Assembly: GCF_004348735.1 (NCBI RefSeq)
Contig: NZ_SMKT01000076.1
Span: forward strand, 1-41,230
DNA: 41,230 bases
From: Actinomadura sp. KC06
Lineage (GTDB): Bacteria; Actinomycetota; Actinomycetes; Streptosporangiales; Streptosporangiaceae
Direction of reading: 5' to 3'
Shown: positions 16,568 to 23,507 of the stretch, piece after piece
How the letters are laid out: each line of letters opens with the position of its first letter
Position numbering within the stretch: position 1 is the stretch's first letter
The notes under the pieces: model-generated
Database searches by the model: none
Told to the model about the DNA's origin: nothing
What the model saw: the letters and a program-made list of their open reading frames with translations, nothing else
Translations under genes and position numbers: made by a program

Positions 16568-17389
16568 CTACGTGACGCCCATCAGGCGGCTCAGCCGTTG
16601 AGCGGTCTCGGTGAATTCGGGGAGCGCCCGGGTGGTCGCCGGGTCGCGGGGCCGCGGGATGTTCACCCGCAGGTCCTCGACCACGGTCCCGGGACGCTGG
16701 GACATGACGATGATCCGGTCGGCCAGGAACACCGCCTCGGCGATGCTGTGCGTGACCAGCAGCACGGTCTGCCGCAGCTCCTGCCAGATCTTCAGCAGCT
16801 CGACGTTGAGCCGGTCGCGGGTCAGCGCGTCGAGGGCGCCGAACGGCTCGTCCAGCAGCAGGATGTCCGGGCGGCAGACCAGCGCCTGGCCCAGCGCGGC
16901 ACGCTGGCGCATGCCGCCCGACAGCTCGTGCGGGTGCTTGCCGGCGAACCCGGACAGGCCGAGCATCTCCAGCATGGGCGGCACCCGGCGGGCGATCTCC
17001 GCCTTGGGGATCCCGGCGAGCCGGGCACCCAGCCCGACGTTCGCCTCGACCGTCCGCCACGGGAGGAGGTTGTGCGTCTGGAAGACGACGCCGAGGTCGG
17101 GCGGGGTCGTGCCGTCGACCGGACGGCCCTGCACCTCGACCCGTCCGCCCGCGTCGGCGTCGACCAGCCCGGCCACGATGCGCAGCAGCGTGCTCTTGCC
17201 GCAGCCGCTCGGCCCGACGATCGCGACGAACTCCCCGGCCGGGACGGTCAGGTCGATCGGGTCGAGGGCGCGCACGTCCTCGCGGCCCCGGAAGGTCTTG
17301 GACGCCCCCGCCAGCCGGACGGCGGCCGACGCGCCGTCCGCCGCCTCCGCGCCTGGGGGCTCCATGACCCGCCGGGTGGACCGGGTCAT
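16568..17389 (-). CDS. ABC transporter ATP-binding protein, NitT/TauT family
   Basis: A 273-residue ATPase of the nitrate/taurine/sulfonate (SsuB/TauB) class. Walker A GPSGCGKS at 59-66, Q-loop Gln104, signature LSGGMRQ at 156-162, Walker B ILLLDE at 176-181, D-loop FGALD and switch His214 in VTHSIAEA are all present, so it should be active. It energises the permease and binding protein encoded upstream in the same operon. The ATG at 17389 overlaps the TGA of the VOC gene (ATGA) and has GGGAG 7 nt upstream. The N-terminal 20 residues are an unconserved extension; ATG at 17365 is an alternative start. Confidence 0.93.
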   Translation of the reverse strand: MTRSTRRVMEPPGAEAADGASAAVRLAGASKTFRGREDVRALDPIDLTVPAGEFVAIVGPSGCGKSTLLRIVAGLVDADAGGRVEVQGRPVDGTTPPDLGVVFQTHNLLPWRTVEANVGLGARLAGIPKAEIARRVPPMLEMLGLSGFAGKHPHELSGGMRQRAALGQALVCRPDILLLDEPFGALDALTRDRLNVELLKIWQELRQTVLLVTHSIAEAVFLADRIIVMSQRPGTVVEDLRVNIPRPRDPATTRALPEFTETAQRLSRLMGVT

Positions 17390-17787
17390 TTGGCCGCTCC
17401 CACCCAGCCGTTCTCGGAGATGTCGAAGATCACGCCGTCCGGGTCGCGGTACTTGGCCTCGTAGTAGAGGGAGTCCTTGGCCAGCGGGAGGTCCATGAAG
17501 AACCGTCCGCCGTTGGCCTCGATCAGCTTCCCCTGCTCGTCGAGGTCGTCGCACCAGAAGCCGAAGTGGTGGACGCCGACGTACTCCTTGCCGCGCTCCA
17601 GCCCGGCGGCCTCGTCGGTCTTGTAGTTCAGCAGCGCCAGGCAGACCGTGCCGTCGGTCAGGTAGACGCCGGACGCGATCGGCGACTCGGTCTCGCCGGC
17701 GACTTCCATCTCGAACGTCTCTTGGTAGAACTTCGACGCGGACTCCAGGTCGTTGACCGCGATCGCGATGTGCCGCAGCTTGGCCAC
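17386..17787 (-). CDS. VOC family protein (glyoxalase/dioxygenase superfamily)
   Basis: A 133-residue vicinal-oxygen-chelate protein with two beta-alpha-beta-beta-beta modules. Metal-ligand candidates are His6 (LRHIAIAV), His73/His74 (GVHHFGFW) and an acidic residue near Asp122 in DPDGVIFDI. Small VOC proteins include glyoxalases, epimerases, fosfomycin-type transferases and dioxygenases; this one is not assignable alone. GTG at 17787 is chosen because GGAGC lies 8 nt upstream and the protein then begins directly at the first strand; a TTG at 17802 is the alternative. It sits between permease and ATPase genes of one transporter, so it belongs to the pathway that handles the imported substrate. 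Confidence 0.8.
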   Translation of the reverse strand: MAKLRHIAIAVNDLESASKFYQETFEMEVAGETESPIASGVYLTDGTVCLALLNYKTDEAAGLERGKEYVGVHHFGFWCDDLDEQGKLIEANGGRFFMDLPLAKDSLYYEAKYRDPDGVIFDISENGWVGAAK

Positions 17788-17809
17788 GGGGATCAGCTCC
17801 AATCAGATT

Positions 17810-18568
17810 TCAGGCGGCCGCTCGGCCCCGCCACCACACCAGGCGGCCGAGCAGCTCGATGACGCCGTACAGGACGAAGGAAAGGACGGTGACCAGCAGC
17901 AGGGAGGCGAACACCAGGTCGGTGCGGTTGCTGGACGCGGCCGACTGGATCAGCATCCCGAGCCCCTCGTCCGCGCCGACGAACTCGCCGACGATCGCCC
18001 CGATCACCGCGAGCGGCATCGCGACCTTGCAGCCGTCGATCACCGCGGGCAGCGCGTACGGGACGCGCAGCTGCGCGAACGTCGCCCACCGGGACGCGCG
18101 CAGCGCCCGGAAGTGCTCCTCCAGGTGGGCCGGGGTTCCCGCCAGCCCGCCGAGCGTGGAGATGGCCACCGGGAACAGCGCGAACAGGAAGGCCATCAGC
18201 ACCTTCGAGCCGAGCCCGTACCCGAACCAGATGACGAACAGCGGCGCCAGCGCCACCTTGGGCAGCCCCTGGAGGGCGACCAGGAGCGGGTAGAGCGTGC
18301 GGCGCAGGAAGCCCGACCCGTAGATCAGCACCGCCAGGAGCAGCCCGCCGGCCGCCGCGAGCAGGAAGCCGAGCAGCACCTCCCTGGACGTGATCCACAG
18401 GTAGTCGGTCAGGCTGGACCGGGCCGTCCACCCGGCCGACAGCACGTCGCTGAATGCGGGCAGCAGGTAGGCCTTGATGTTCAGCGCGCCAGGGAGGAAC
18501 TCCCATGCGGCCAGGATGACGGCCACCAGCAGCAGCGGCTCCGCCACCCTGAGCGCGCGGCGGATCAT
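17810..18568 (-). CDS. ABC transporter permease, NitT/TauT family
   Basis: A 252-residue permease of the SsuC/TauC class with about six membrane helices. The EAA-type coupling loop to the ATPase is visible as LRASRWATFAQLRVPYALP at about 152-170. The GLGMLIQSA stretch (about 208-216) is also characteristic. Together with the lipoprotein at 19169 and the ATPase at 16568 it forms a complete importer; relatives carry sulfonates, nitrate, pyrimidine precursors or aromatic acids. Its ATG at 18568 overlaps the TGA of the upstream VOC gene (ATGA). Confidence 0.93.
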   Translation of the reverse strand: MIRRALRVAEPLLLVAVILAAWEFLPGALNIKAYLLPAFSDVLSAGWTARSSLTDYLWITSREVLLGFLLAAAGGLLLAVLIYGSGFLRRTLYPLLVALQGLPKVALAPLFVIWFGYGLGSKVLMAFLFALFPVAISTLGGLAGTPAHLEEHFRALRASRWATFAQLRVPYALPAVIDGCKVAMPLAVIGAIVGEFVGADEGLGMLIQSAASSNRTDLVFASLLLVTVLSFVLYGVIELLGRLVWWRGRAAA

Positions 18569-19107
18569 GGGCGGCCCTCCGCCTTCTCCTCATAGAGGGC
18601 CGGGGCCGGGACGCGGAAGCGCTCGAAGCGCCACTGGTCGTACGCCTCGACCGTGTCGTCCCACACCTGCGCCGTGTGCGGGTGGTCGGCGTCGACCTTC
18701 ACCATGTCGGCGTAGAACTCGACGTAGTTGCCGTCCGGGTCGAGGAAGACGAGGAACAGGTTCTCGCCGGGCCCGTGCTTGCCGATGCCGCGGACGATCT
18801 CCACGTCCCGCTCGGCGAGGAAGTCGGCGGCGGCCTCCAGCTCCTCCAGCCCGCCGACCTCGTAGGAGAAGTGCTCCAGCCCGGCGCGCTCACCGACCTG
18901 CCGCGGCGCCAGCGCGGCCTCTTCCGGGGGAAGCTGGGCGAGGCCCAGGTCGTGGTGGTCGGGCCCGCAGCGCAGGAACACCATCTGGTCGGCGATCCAG
19001 TCGGACACGGTGAGCCCGACGATCTCGGTGTAGAACTCGACGGACTTGTGGATGTCGCGCACCTGGAGCACCAGGTGGCCGAGCTTTCTTGGACGTGCGG
19101 CCGGCAT
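18565..19107 (-). CDS. Single-domain VOC protein, probable extradiol dioxygenase
   Basis: A 180-residue VOC protein. His11 (LGHLVLQV), His79 (GLEHFSYEV) and Glu130 (GNYVEFY) form a 2-His-1-Glu site, and His111 in GIGKHGPG lies 19 residues before Glu130. That spacing matches the second-sphere His and iron-ligand Glu of BphC-type extradiol dioxygenases as I recall them. The segment DPDGNYVEFY resembles the extradiol signature, with Phe where a Tyr is usual. An iron-dependent ring-cleaving dioxygenase is therefore likely, though a glyoxalase-like enzyme cannot be excluded. ATG at 19107 is preferred to GTG at 19116 because AGGAAGG is 8 nt upstream. The residues after the second module (about 135-180) form an extra tail. 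Confidence 0.78.
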   Translation of the reverse strand: MPAARPRKLGHLVLQVRDIHKSVEFYTEIVGLTVSDWIADQMVFLRCGPDHHDLGLAQLPPEEAALAPRQVGERAGLEHFSYEVGGLEELEAAADFLAERDVEIVRGIGKHGPGENLFLVFLDPDGNYVEFYADMVKVDADHPHTAQVWDDTVEAYDQWRFERFRVPAPALYEEKAEGRP

Positions 19108-19126
19108 CGCGGTCACCTTCCTCGCG

Positions 19127-19169
19127 GGGTCTGACGGGGCAGGGTCTGATGGGCAGGGTCTGACGGGCT
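19127..19169. repeat. Three tandem 14-15 bp repeats between operon genes
   Basis: Three consecutive copies of a GGGTCTGAYGGGCA-like unit occur at 19127-19141 (one extra G), 19142-19155 and 19156-19169. They fill the gap between the stop codon of the binding-protein gene and the ribosome site of the VOC gene. They may be slippage products or affect mRNA processing; no strong hairpin is evident. Confidence 0.75.
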
Positions 19170-20212
19170 CACTTGAGGTGGTCGTTGGTGTAGACGTCGG
19201 AGGGCGCGATCTCCCGCTCCACCCCGAAGGCGCGCCGGATGGTCTCGACGGTCGACTTCATCCGGGCCGCGTCGAACCAGCCGGGGCCCTGGGACGCGGT
19301 GCGCGGGTCGTTGATCAGCTTGTTCATGTCGGTGGCCTGCTGCGTCAGGACCTTCGGGTCGAGCTGCGGGTTCTTCGACGCGATGTACTCGGCGACCTTG
19401 TCGGGGTTCTCGCGCATGTACGCGTAGCCCTTGTACGTGGCGCGCAGGAACGCCTTCACCAGCGCCGGGTCCTGCTGGATCCGCTGGGCGGACGTGACGA
19501 TCCCGTTGCCGTACATGTCGAGCTTGTGGTCGCGGTACTCGATCCACTTGATGTTCTTGCCGGCCTGCTCGGCCAGCTTCAGGACGTTGGCGCGGTTGCT
19601 GGCGGCCCAGCAGTCGTCCAGGTCGGTCTTGCCCTGGATGAACGAGGTGTCCACGACGGCCGGGTCCATCTTGAGCAGCTTGATGTGGTCGCGGGGGAGG
19701 CCGTTCGCCTCCAGCCACACCGGCAGAAGGCTCTGGATCGGGGACGTCGCGCCGCCGCCGAGCACGAGGCCCTTGAGGTCCTGCAGGGTGTTGATCTGGT
19801 GCTTGCCGGCGTCGTAGCACAGCCCGCCCGGCCACACGGTGTTGAGCGCGCCGACCATGGTGGCCTTCCCGCCGGCCGCCCGGTTGAGGATGACGCTGAC
19901 CGGGTCGCCGTAGCCGAAGTCCCACTTGCCCTGGTCGATCTCGTTGACCGTGCGGGTGCCCCCGTACCCGCGGACGGGCTCGACCTTGAGCCCCTCGGCC
20001 TCGTAGAAGCCCTGGTCGATAGCGGCGAACACGCCGCCGGTGCTGCCCTGCGGGAAGTACGCCAGATTGAAGGTGATCTTGCGGAGCGGCTTGCCGGACC
20101 CCGCCTCGCCGTTCGAGCCGCACCCGGCCAGCGTCGCGATCAGCGCCGCGATGAGCGGTACCGCGATCGCGATGCGGCGCGAGCCGGCCGGACGCCGGTC
20201 TGCTTTTTTCAT
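19169..20212 (-). CDS. ABC transporter substrate-binding lipoprotein (NMT1/SsuA-like)
   Basis: A 347-residue solute-binding protein of the NMT1/THI5-SsuA type. A basic N-terminus and hydrophobic helix are followed by the lipobox LAGC, so Cys31 should be lipidated and hold the protein outside the membrane. Features of the family include the opening strand ITFNLAYFPQGSTGGVFAAIDQGFYEAEGL (about 49-78) and the DFGYGDP segment. Its affinity cannot be predicted; in this catabolic setting an aromatic or heterocyclic carboxylate is the likely ligand. ATG at 20212 (MKKADRR) has GGGAG 5 nt upstream and is preferred over the earlier in-frame start at 20224. It lies 54 bp after the FAH-family gene. Confidence 0.92.
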   Translation of the reverse strand: MKKADRRPAGSRRIAIAVPLIAALIATLAGCGSNGEAGSGKPLRKITFNLAYFPQGSTGGVFAAIDQGFYEAEGLKVEPVRGYGGTRTVNEIDQGKWDFGYGDPVSVILNRAAGGKATMVGALNTVWPGGLCYDAGKHQINTLQDLKGLVLGGGATSPIQSLLPVWLEANGLPRDHIKLLKMDPAVVDTSFIQGKTDLDDCWAASNRANVLKLAEQAGKNIKWIEYRDHKLDMYGNGIVTSAQRIQQDPALVKAFLRATYKGYAYMRENPDKVAEYIASKNPQLDPKVLTQQATDMNKLINDPRTASQGPGWFDAARMKSTVETIRRAFGVEREIAPSDVYTNDHLK

Positions 20213-20266
20213 GGGGACTCCCACAGGAATGGACGAAGGAAGAAAGCACCACCCCCCGATGACCGG

Positions 20267-21214
20267 TCAGCGGACCGGGTTCTCCAGGGCCCCGATGGCC
20301 TCGATCTCGGCGCGCATCACGTCGCCGCTCTTGAGGTAGACGCCCCGTCCCATGCCCACGCCGTCGGGGGTGCCGGTGGCGATGAGGTCGCCCGGCCGCA
20401 GCGTGAGGATCCCGGACAGGTACGCGATCTGCTCCGCGATGGTGAAGATCATTTCGCTGGCCTTGGCGTCCTGCATGACCTCGCCGTTGACGGCCAGCCG
20501 CAGGGCCAGCGACTGCGGGTCCGGCATGCAGCCGGCGGGCACCAGCCAGGGGCCGAGGGGCGCGAAGGTGTCGAAGCACTTGCCGCGGAACCAGTCGAAC
20601 TTGAAGGGGAAGTCGTCCCGCATGTTGAGGTCGCGGGCCGAGACGTCGTTGATGATCGTGTACGCGACGACGTGGTCGAGGGCCTCGTCCACCGGGATGT
20701 TCCGGCCGCCCCCGCCGATCACGGCGGCGAGCTCGACCTCCCAGTCGACCTGCTCGGACGCTTCCGGCATCACCACGGTCTCGCCGGGGCCGATGACGCT
20801 GGAGTCGGCCTTCATGAACACGTACGGCTGGCTGTTGGCCTTCGCCGCCAGCACCGTGCCCATCTCGTCGGCATGGTCGACGTAGTTGGAGGTCGCGGCG
20901 AAGATCCGGGCCGGACGGTAGGGCTCGGCCAGCACGTCCGCGCCGCCGGGGACCTCGGTCAGCGCGTCCGGACGGGCGTGGGCGGCGGCGGCCAGGGAGC
21001 GGAGCGCGTCGAGGGTCCGCGGCCAGTCGGCCAGCAGGTCGGCCACGGAGCCGGCGAGGGAGTCGCGGCCGTGGCCGAGGGCGTCCCGCGTTGCGGCCAG
21101 GTCGTAGATCCGCCCGTGGTCGAGGACCAGCGCGGGACGGACCGTGCTGTCCGCCCCGGAACGGTACGAGGCGAGCGCGAACCAGTCCACATCCGCTTCA
21201 TTTCGTGTGCTCAT
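20267..21214 (-). CDS. Fumarylacetoacetate hydrolase family protein
   Basis: A 315-residue FAH-family enzyme with a C-terminal catalytic domain starting near residue 100 (RIFAATSNYVDHADEMG). Divalent-metal ligands are Glu159 and Glu161 in VDWEVELA and Asp190 in TIINDVSARD; GTPDGVGMG near 290 completes the site. Family members hydrolyse C-C bonds of acylpyruvates, decarboxylate/isomerise (HpaG) or hydrate 2-hydroxypentadienoates (MhpD-like), all typical downstream steps of aromatic ring meta-cleavage. It is the first gene of the ten-gene operon. The start ATG lies only 9 nt after the predicted -10 hexamer, so its leader is extremely short. Confidence 0.92.
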   Translation of the reverse strand: MSTRNEADVDWFALASYRSGADSTVRPALVLDHGRIYDLAATRDALGHGRDSLAGSVADLLADWPRTLDALRSLAAAAHARPDALTEVPGGADVLAEPYRPARIFAATSNYVDHADEMGTVLAAKANSQPYVFMKADSSVIGPGETVVMPEASEQVDWEVELAAVIGGGGRNIPVDEALDHVVAYTIINDVSARDLNMRDDFPFKFDWFRGKCFDTFAPLGPWLVPAGCMPDPQSLALRLAVNGEVMQDAKASEMIFTIAEQIAYLSGILTLRPGDLIATGTPDGVGMGRGVYLKSGDVMRAEIEAIGALENPVR

Positions 21215-21222
21215 AGCTCAGT

Positions 21223-21232
21223 ATGTATACAT
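21223..21232. promoter_or_regulatory. Palindromic operator of GntR/FCD type
   Basis: ATGTATACAT is a perfect 10-bp palindrome that covers the predicted -10 hexamer of the operon. FCD-type GntR regulators such as VanR bind sites built on TGTATACA. The operon encodes one such regulator (14307-14969), so autoregulated repression at this site is the simplest reading. Confidence 0.6.
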
Positions 21233-21252
21233 GTGGCTCTCTGAGCGTGCAA
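21224..21252 (-). promoter_or_regulatory. Predicted promoter of the ten-gene catabolic operon
   Basis: Read on the minus strand, TTGCAC (21252-21247) is followed by a 17-nt spacer and TATACA (21229-21224), matching the -35/-10 consensus at 4 of 6 or better with ideal spacing. The FAH-family ATG is 9 nt further on, so the transcript has almost no leader. Confidence 0.6.
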
Positions 21253-21270
21253 TAGGTCACATGGGATTTC

Positions 21271-21789
21271 TCAACCGAGGGTCACGGCGAGGAGGGCGAC
21301 GGCGGATCCGGCGAAGACCGTCGTGTTGCGGACGTACGTCTGCGCGCGCACCCAGCCGGGGAAGGCGTTCTCGGCGGCCTTGAGGAAGGGTGCGACCTCG
21401 ACGCGGGCCAGCTCCGGGTCGTCCTTGCGGCGGAAGGCGGCCTCCACCGACTTCACGGCGGTCAGGTTGCTGTAGACGATCCCGAGGTTCATGAGGATGA
21501 CCATGGACGAGAAGATCCAGGTCAGCGGCCGGGCCAGGTCGGCGCCGGCGAGGTTGAGGGCGGCGACGGCGGTCATGATCGCGGCGACGGCCGCGGGCGC
21601 GGCGGTCTCGTGGCCGCCCGCGTCGAAGCGGAGCCCGTTCTCGTCCAGGACCTCCGGACGGACGTTCTGGCGCCGGAGCTCGGCCACGGCGGCGGCCTTC
21701 GCGGCGGGCCCGAAGCGGTGCCGGACGACCGGGATGCTGACGAAGGCGACGGCGACGAGCAGCTGCATGGCGGCGGCGAGGGCGTTCAT
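21271..21789 (-). CDS. Four-helix membrane protein of unknown function
   Basis: A 172-residue membrane protein with helices at about 5-22, 64-82, 88-108 and 154-171 and a conserved-looking loop ENGLRFDAGGHETAAP between the first two. I do not recognise a named family; the size and helix count resemble small DoxX/DUF1772-like proteins that are often paired with a divergent TetR regulator. ATG at 21789 has GGAGAG 3 nt upstream. It is divergent from the truncated TetR gene, and the palindrome at 21801-21819 sits between them, consistent with a former regulator-target pair. Confidence 0.75.
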   Translation of the reverse strand: MNALAAAMQLLVAVAFVSIPVVRHRFGPAAKAAAVAELRRQNVRPEVLDENGLRFDAGGHETAAPAAVAAIMTAVAALNLAGADLARPLTWIFSSMVILMNLGIVYSNLTAVKSVEAAFRRKDDPELARVEVAPFLKAAENAFPGWVRAQTYVRNTTVFAGSAVALLAVTLG

Positions 21790-21800
21790 GGTCTCTCCTG

Positions 21801-21819
21801 ACTTGTACATAGTTCAAGT
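21801..21819. promoter_or_regulatory. Imperfect palindrome, probable TetR-type operator
   Basis: ACTTGTACATAGTTCAAGT is a 19-bp inverted repeat, with 9-bp arms that match at 7 of 9 positions around a central T. It sits 12 bp upstream of the membrane-protein start and immediately before the surviving TetR coding sequence, where a divergent regulator would bind. The minus-strand TATGTA inside it could be the -10 of the membrane-protein gene. Confidence 0.5.
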
Positions 21820-22345
21820 GCTCGGTCGAGCCGTCCTGCTGGCCACCGACCGGGTGTGGGGCGAGCTGGCCCTTCCGGATCCGGCGGCGGTCGGCTGGCG
21901 CGCCGCCGCCACCGCCATGGCCGCCGACCTGTACGGGATGTTCACCCGGCACCCCTGGCTGGTCCAGGCGTTCGCGGCGCACGTCGTCTACGGGGAGGGC
22001 AAGGCCCGGCACGACGATCACCATCTGGCCGTCTACGAGGCCGCGGGCTTCACCGGGGCCCGGGCCGACCAGGCCGCCGCCGCCGTGTTCACCTACGTGC
22101 TGGGCAACGCGGCCGGGGCCGCCGCGTCCGCTTCACACGCCCGGAGACTCGCCCGCGACGGCGCCAAAGCCGAAGAGCAACTCAACGACGCCATGACAAA
22201 AGCGCAGGAGATCGCCATGAATTACCCACGCCTGCGCGCGCGCTTGGACACCGCAGCGGCGGCCGACTACGCCGCCGCCCCCGCAGAAACCTTTGAATTC
22301 GGCCTCCAAGCCCTCCTCGACGGCCTGGAGCGAAACGTCGTTTAG
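21818..22345 (+). pseudogene. TetR family regulator without its DNA-binding domain
   Basis: About 175 residues match the C-terminal ligand-binding domain of a TetR-family regulator of the TetR_C_1 class (LATDRVWGELALPDP, then GWRAAATAMAADLYGMFTRHPWL, an opening characteristic of that domain). The N-terminal helix-turn-helix of roughly 70-80 residues is absent: the frame upstream runs antisense through the neighbouring membrane-protein gene and has no HTH similarity. The preserved part begins exactly where the last helix of the HTH domain should end, directly after the operator palindrome, which suggests an internal deletion. The first possible start (GTG 21818) has no ribosome site. It is convergent with the PhyH-family gene. 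Confidence 0.75.
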
Positions 22346-22372
22346 CCACGGCGTGCCGGATCCGAGCCCTGG

Positions 22373-23170
22373 TCAGAGGCCATCTCGGCGGTGTTCGAGC
22401 GCTTGGATGATCGCGGTTTCCACCGGGGTTGACGCCTCGGCCGGGAGGTTAACGCGGAATGGCTCGGACGGGCTGAGTTTCGGTTGGGCGAGAAAGCGCG
22501 GAGTCGTCCCGCGGTTGGGCTGGCCGGCGTGCACCAGGAATGGGTGGCATAGGTAGACGTCGCCTGCGCGGCCGGTGGCGAGAGCGGTCGGGAGATGCCC
22601 GGTGGCGGCGTCCGCGCGCCGGGCCAGTTCTCGTGCGTCCAGGCCGTCCTCGCCCTCGGGTTCGAGGACGCGGGCCACGTGCCGATGGGAGCCGACGCGG
22701 AGCCGGGTCGGGGCGTCATCAGGGCCGACGTCGGAGAGCAGGAAGAACATCAGCAGGGCGCGGTCTCTGGACGCGACGTTCGCGCGCCAGGTCAGGTAGT
22801 CGTCCGGGGACGAGCCGGGGCCGGGAAAGCTGACGTCGACGTGCCATCCGTCGACGACCGACGGCTCGTCGGCGGGGAAGCGGATCACGAAACCGCCGAG
22901 GCTGCGGCGCGGCGTCCAGCGGCCCTTCCCGACGAGAGCGTCGAACGCGGCGTGCAGGCGCGGGGTGTTGGCGGCGGCCGCGAAGGGCGCGTCCGCGTAG
23001 TCGGGGCGGGCGGCGACCGGGCGCGGCCAGGTGGACGGGTCGTCGGGCTCGGCGCCGAGGTCGGCGCTCAGGTCGCGCCAGATGATCGCGCGGCAGCCGT
23101 CCGCGAGCCTCCGGGGGAACGCTTCCTTGAGGTGGACGAAGCCGTCCTCGATGAACGAATCGACCTGCAT
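22373..23170 (-). CDS. Phytanoyl-CoA dioxygenase (PhyH) family oxygenase
   Basis: A 265-residue non-haem Fe(II)/2-oxoglutarate-dependent oxygenase. The facial triad is His110-x-Asp112 in GWHVDVSFPG and His214 in LVHAGQPN; Arg225 in TPRFL should bind the 2-oxoglutarate carboxylate. All key residues are present. PhyH relatives in actinomycetes hydroxylate CoA esters or free natural products. Its divergent neighbour at 23508 starts an acyl-CoA catabolism operon, so a hydroxylation linked to that pathway is possible but unproven. ATG at 23170 (MQVDSFIEDG) is the natural family start; the longer open frame to 23371 lies in the intergenic region. Its ribosome site is weak (GGGG 2 nt upstream). Confidence 0.88.
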   Translation of the reverse strand: MQVDSFIEDGFVHLKEAFPRRLADGCRAIIWRDLSADLGAEPDDPSTWPRPVAARPDYADAPFAAAANTPRLHAAFDALVGKGRWTPRRSLGGFVIRFPADEPSVVDGWHVDVSFPGPGSSPDDYLTWRANVASRDRALLMFFLLSDVGPDDAPTRLRVGSHRHVARVLEPEGEDGLDARELARRADAATGHLPTALATGRAGDVYLCHPFLVHAGQPNRGTTPRFLAQPKLSPSEPFRVNLPAEASTPVETAIIQALEHRRDGL

Positions 23171-23507
23171 GACCCCAACGATGACCGCGATGATGACGGT
23201 GCTGCCACCCATTAACGGCCGGGGTGGCGGACGAGGGTCAGCCGTCCGAAATAAGGGCCCCGGCGGGGTGTGGTTCTTGTCACAGTGATCGACTGCTGTC
23301 CCAGTAGATTCCCTGCAGAACGCCCTTGTTAACTTTCGCCGCTGTTGCCGGGTATGACGTTTCGTGTTCATCTATTGAGGGCGATGTCCGGTTGCGGCCA
23401 GCCACCAGCCAGCCCCCTGCCACCCACGACGCACACCACCACGACGCACACCGCCCACGACGCACACACCGCCCACGACGAGAGCACGCGGCGACAGCGG
23501 AGGTCAG
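23171..23507. other. 337-bp divergent regulatory gap
   Basis: This gap separates the PhyH-family gene from the acyl-CoA operon and must contain both promoters. It holds the short palindrome TCACAGTGA (23280-23288), an A/T-richer stretch at 23325-23380 and an array of imperfect C/A-rich repeats at 23425-23480. Several hexamer pairs resemble promoters but have poor spacing, so none is called. No coding sequence was found. Confidence 0.5.
23425..23480. repeat. Imperfect tandem repeat in operon leader
   Basis: CACGACGCACACC occurs at 23425-23437 and 23440-23452, a one-base variant at 23456-23468 and a partial copy (CACGACG) at 23474-23480. The array ends about 30 bp before the acyl-CoA ligase start, so it would lie in its mRNA leader or just upstream of transcription. 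Confidence 0.75.

Noticed and set aside
15621..17060. A 479-residue DapA-family protein
   Set aside because: The extra 171 residues lie over the ABC ATPase gene in another frame; the TTG at 16547 with GGAGG fits the family length.
19046..21244. A 732-codon plus-strand open frame opposite the binding-protein and FAH-family genes
   Set aside because: Same GC-driven antisense artefact; the minus-strand genes have clear domains, lipobox and ribosome sites.
21491..22345. A 284-residue plus-strand protein containing the TetR domain
   Set aside because: Its first 110 residues are antisense to the membrane-protein gene and show no HTH; only the part from 21818 is related to TetR.
23327..23358. TTGTTA and TATGAC as promoter of the acyl-CoA operon
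   Set aside because: Spacing of 20 bp is too long and other pairs are equally good, so no call was made.
23425..23480. Possible CRISPR array
   Set aside because: Units are 13 bp with 2-5 bp between copies and no spacer-like sequence or cas gene; this is a simple tandem repeat.
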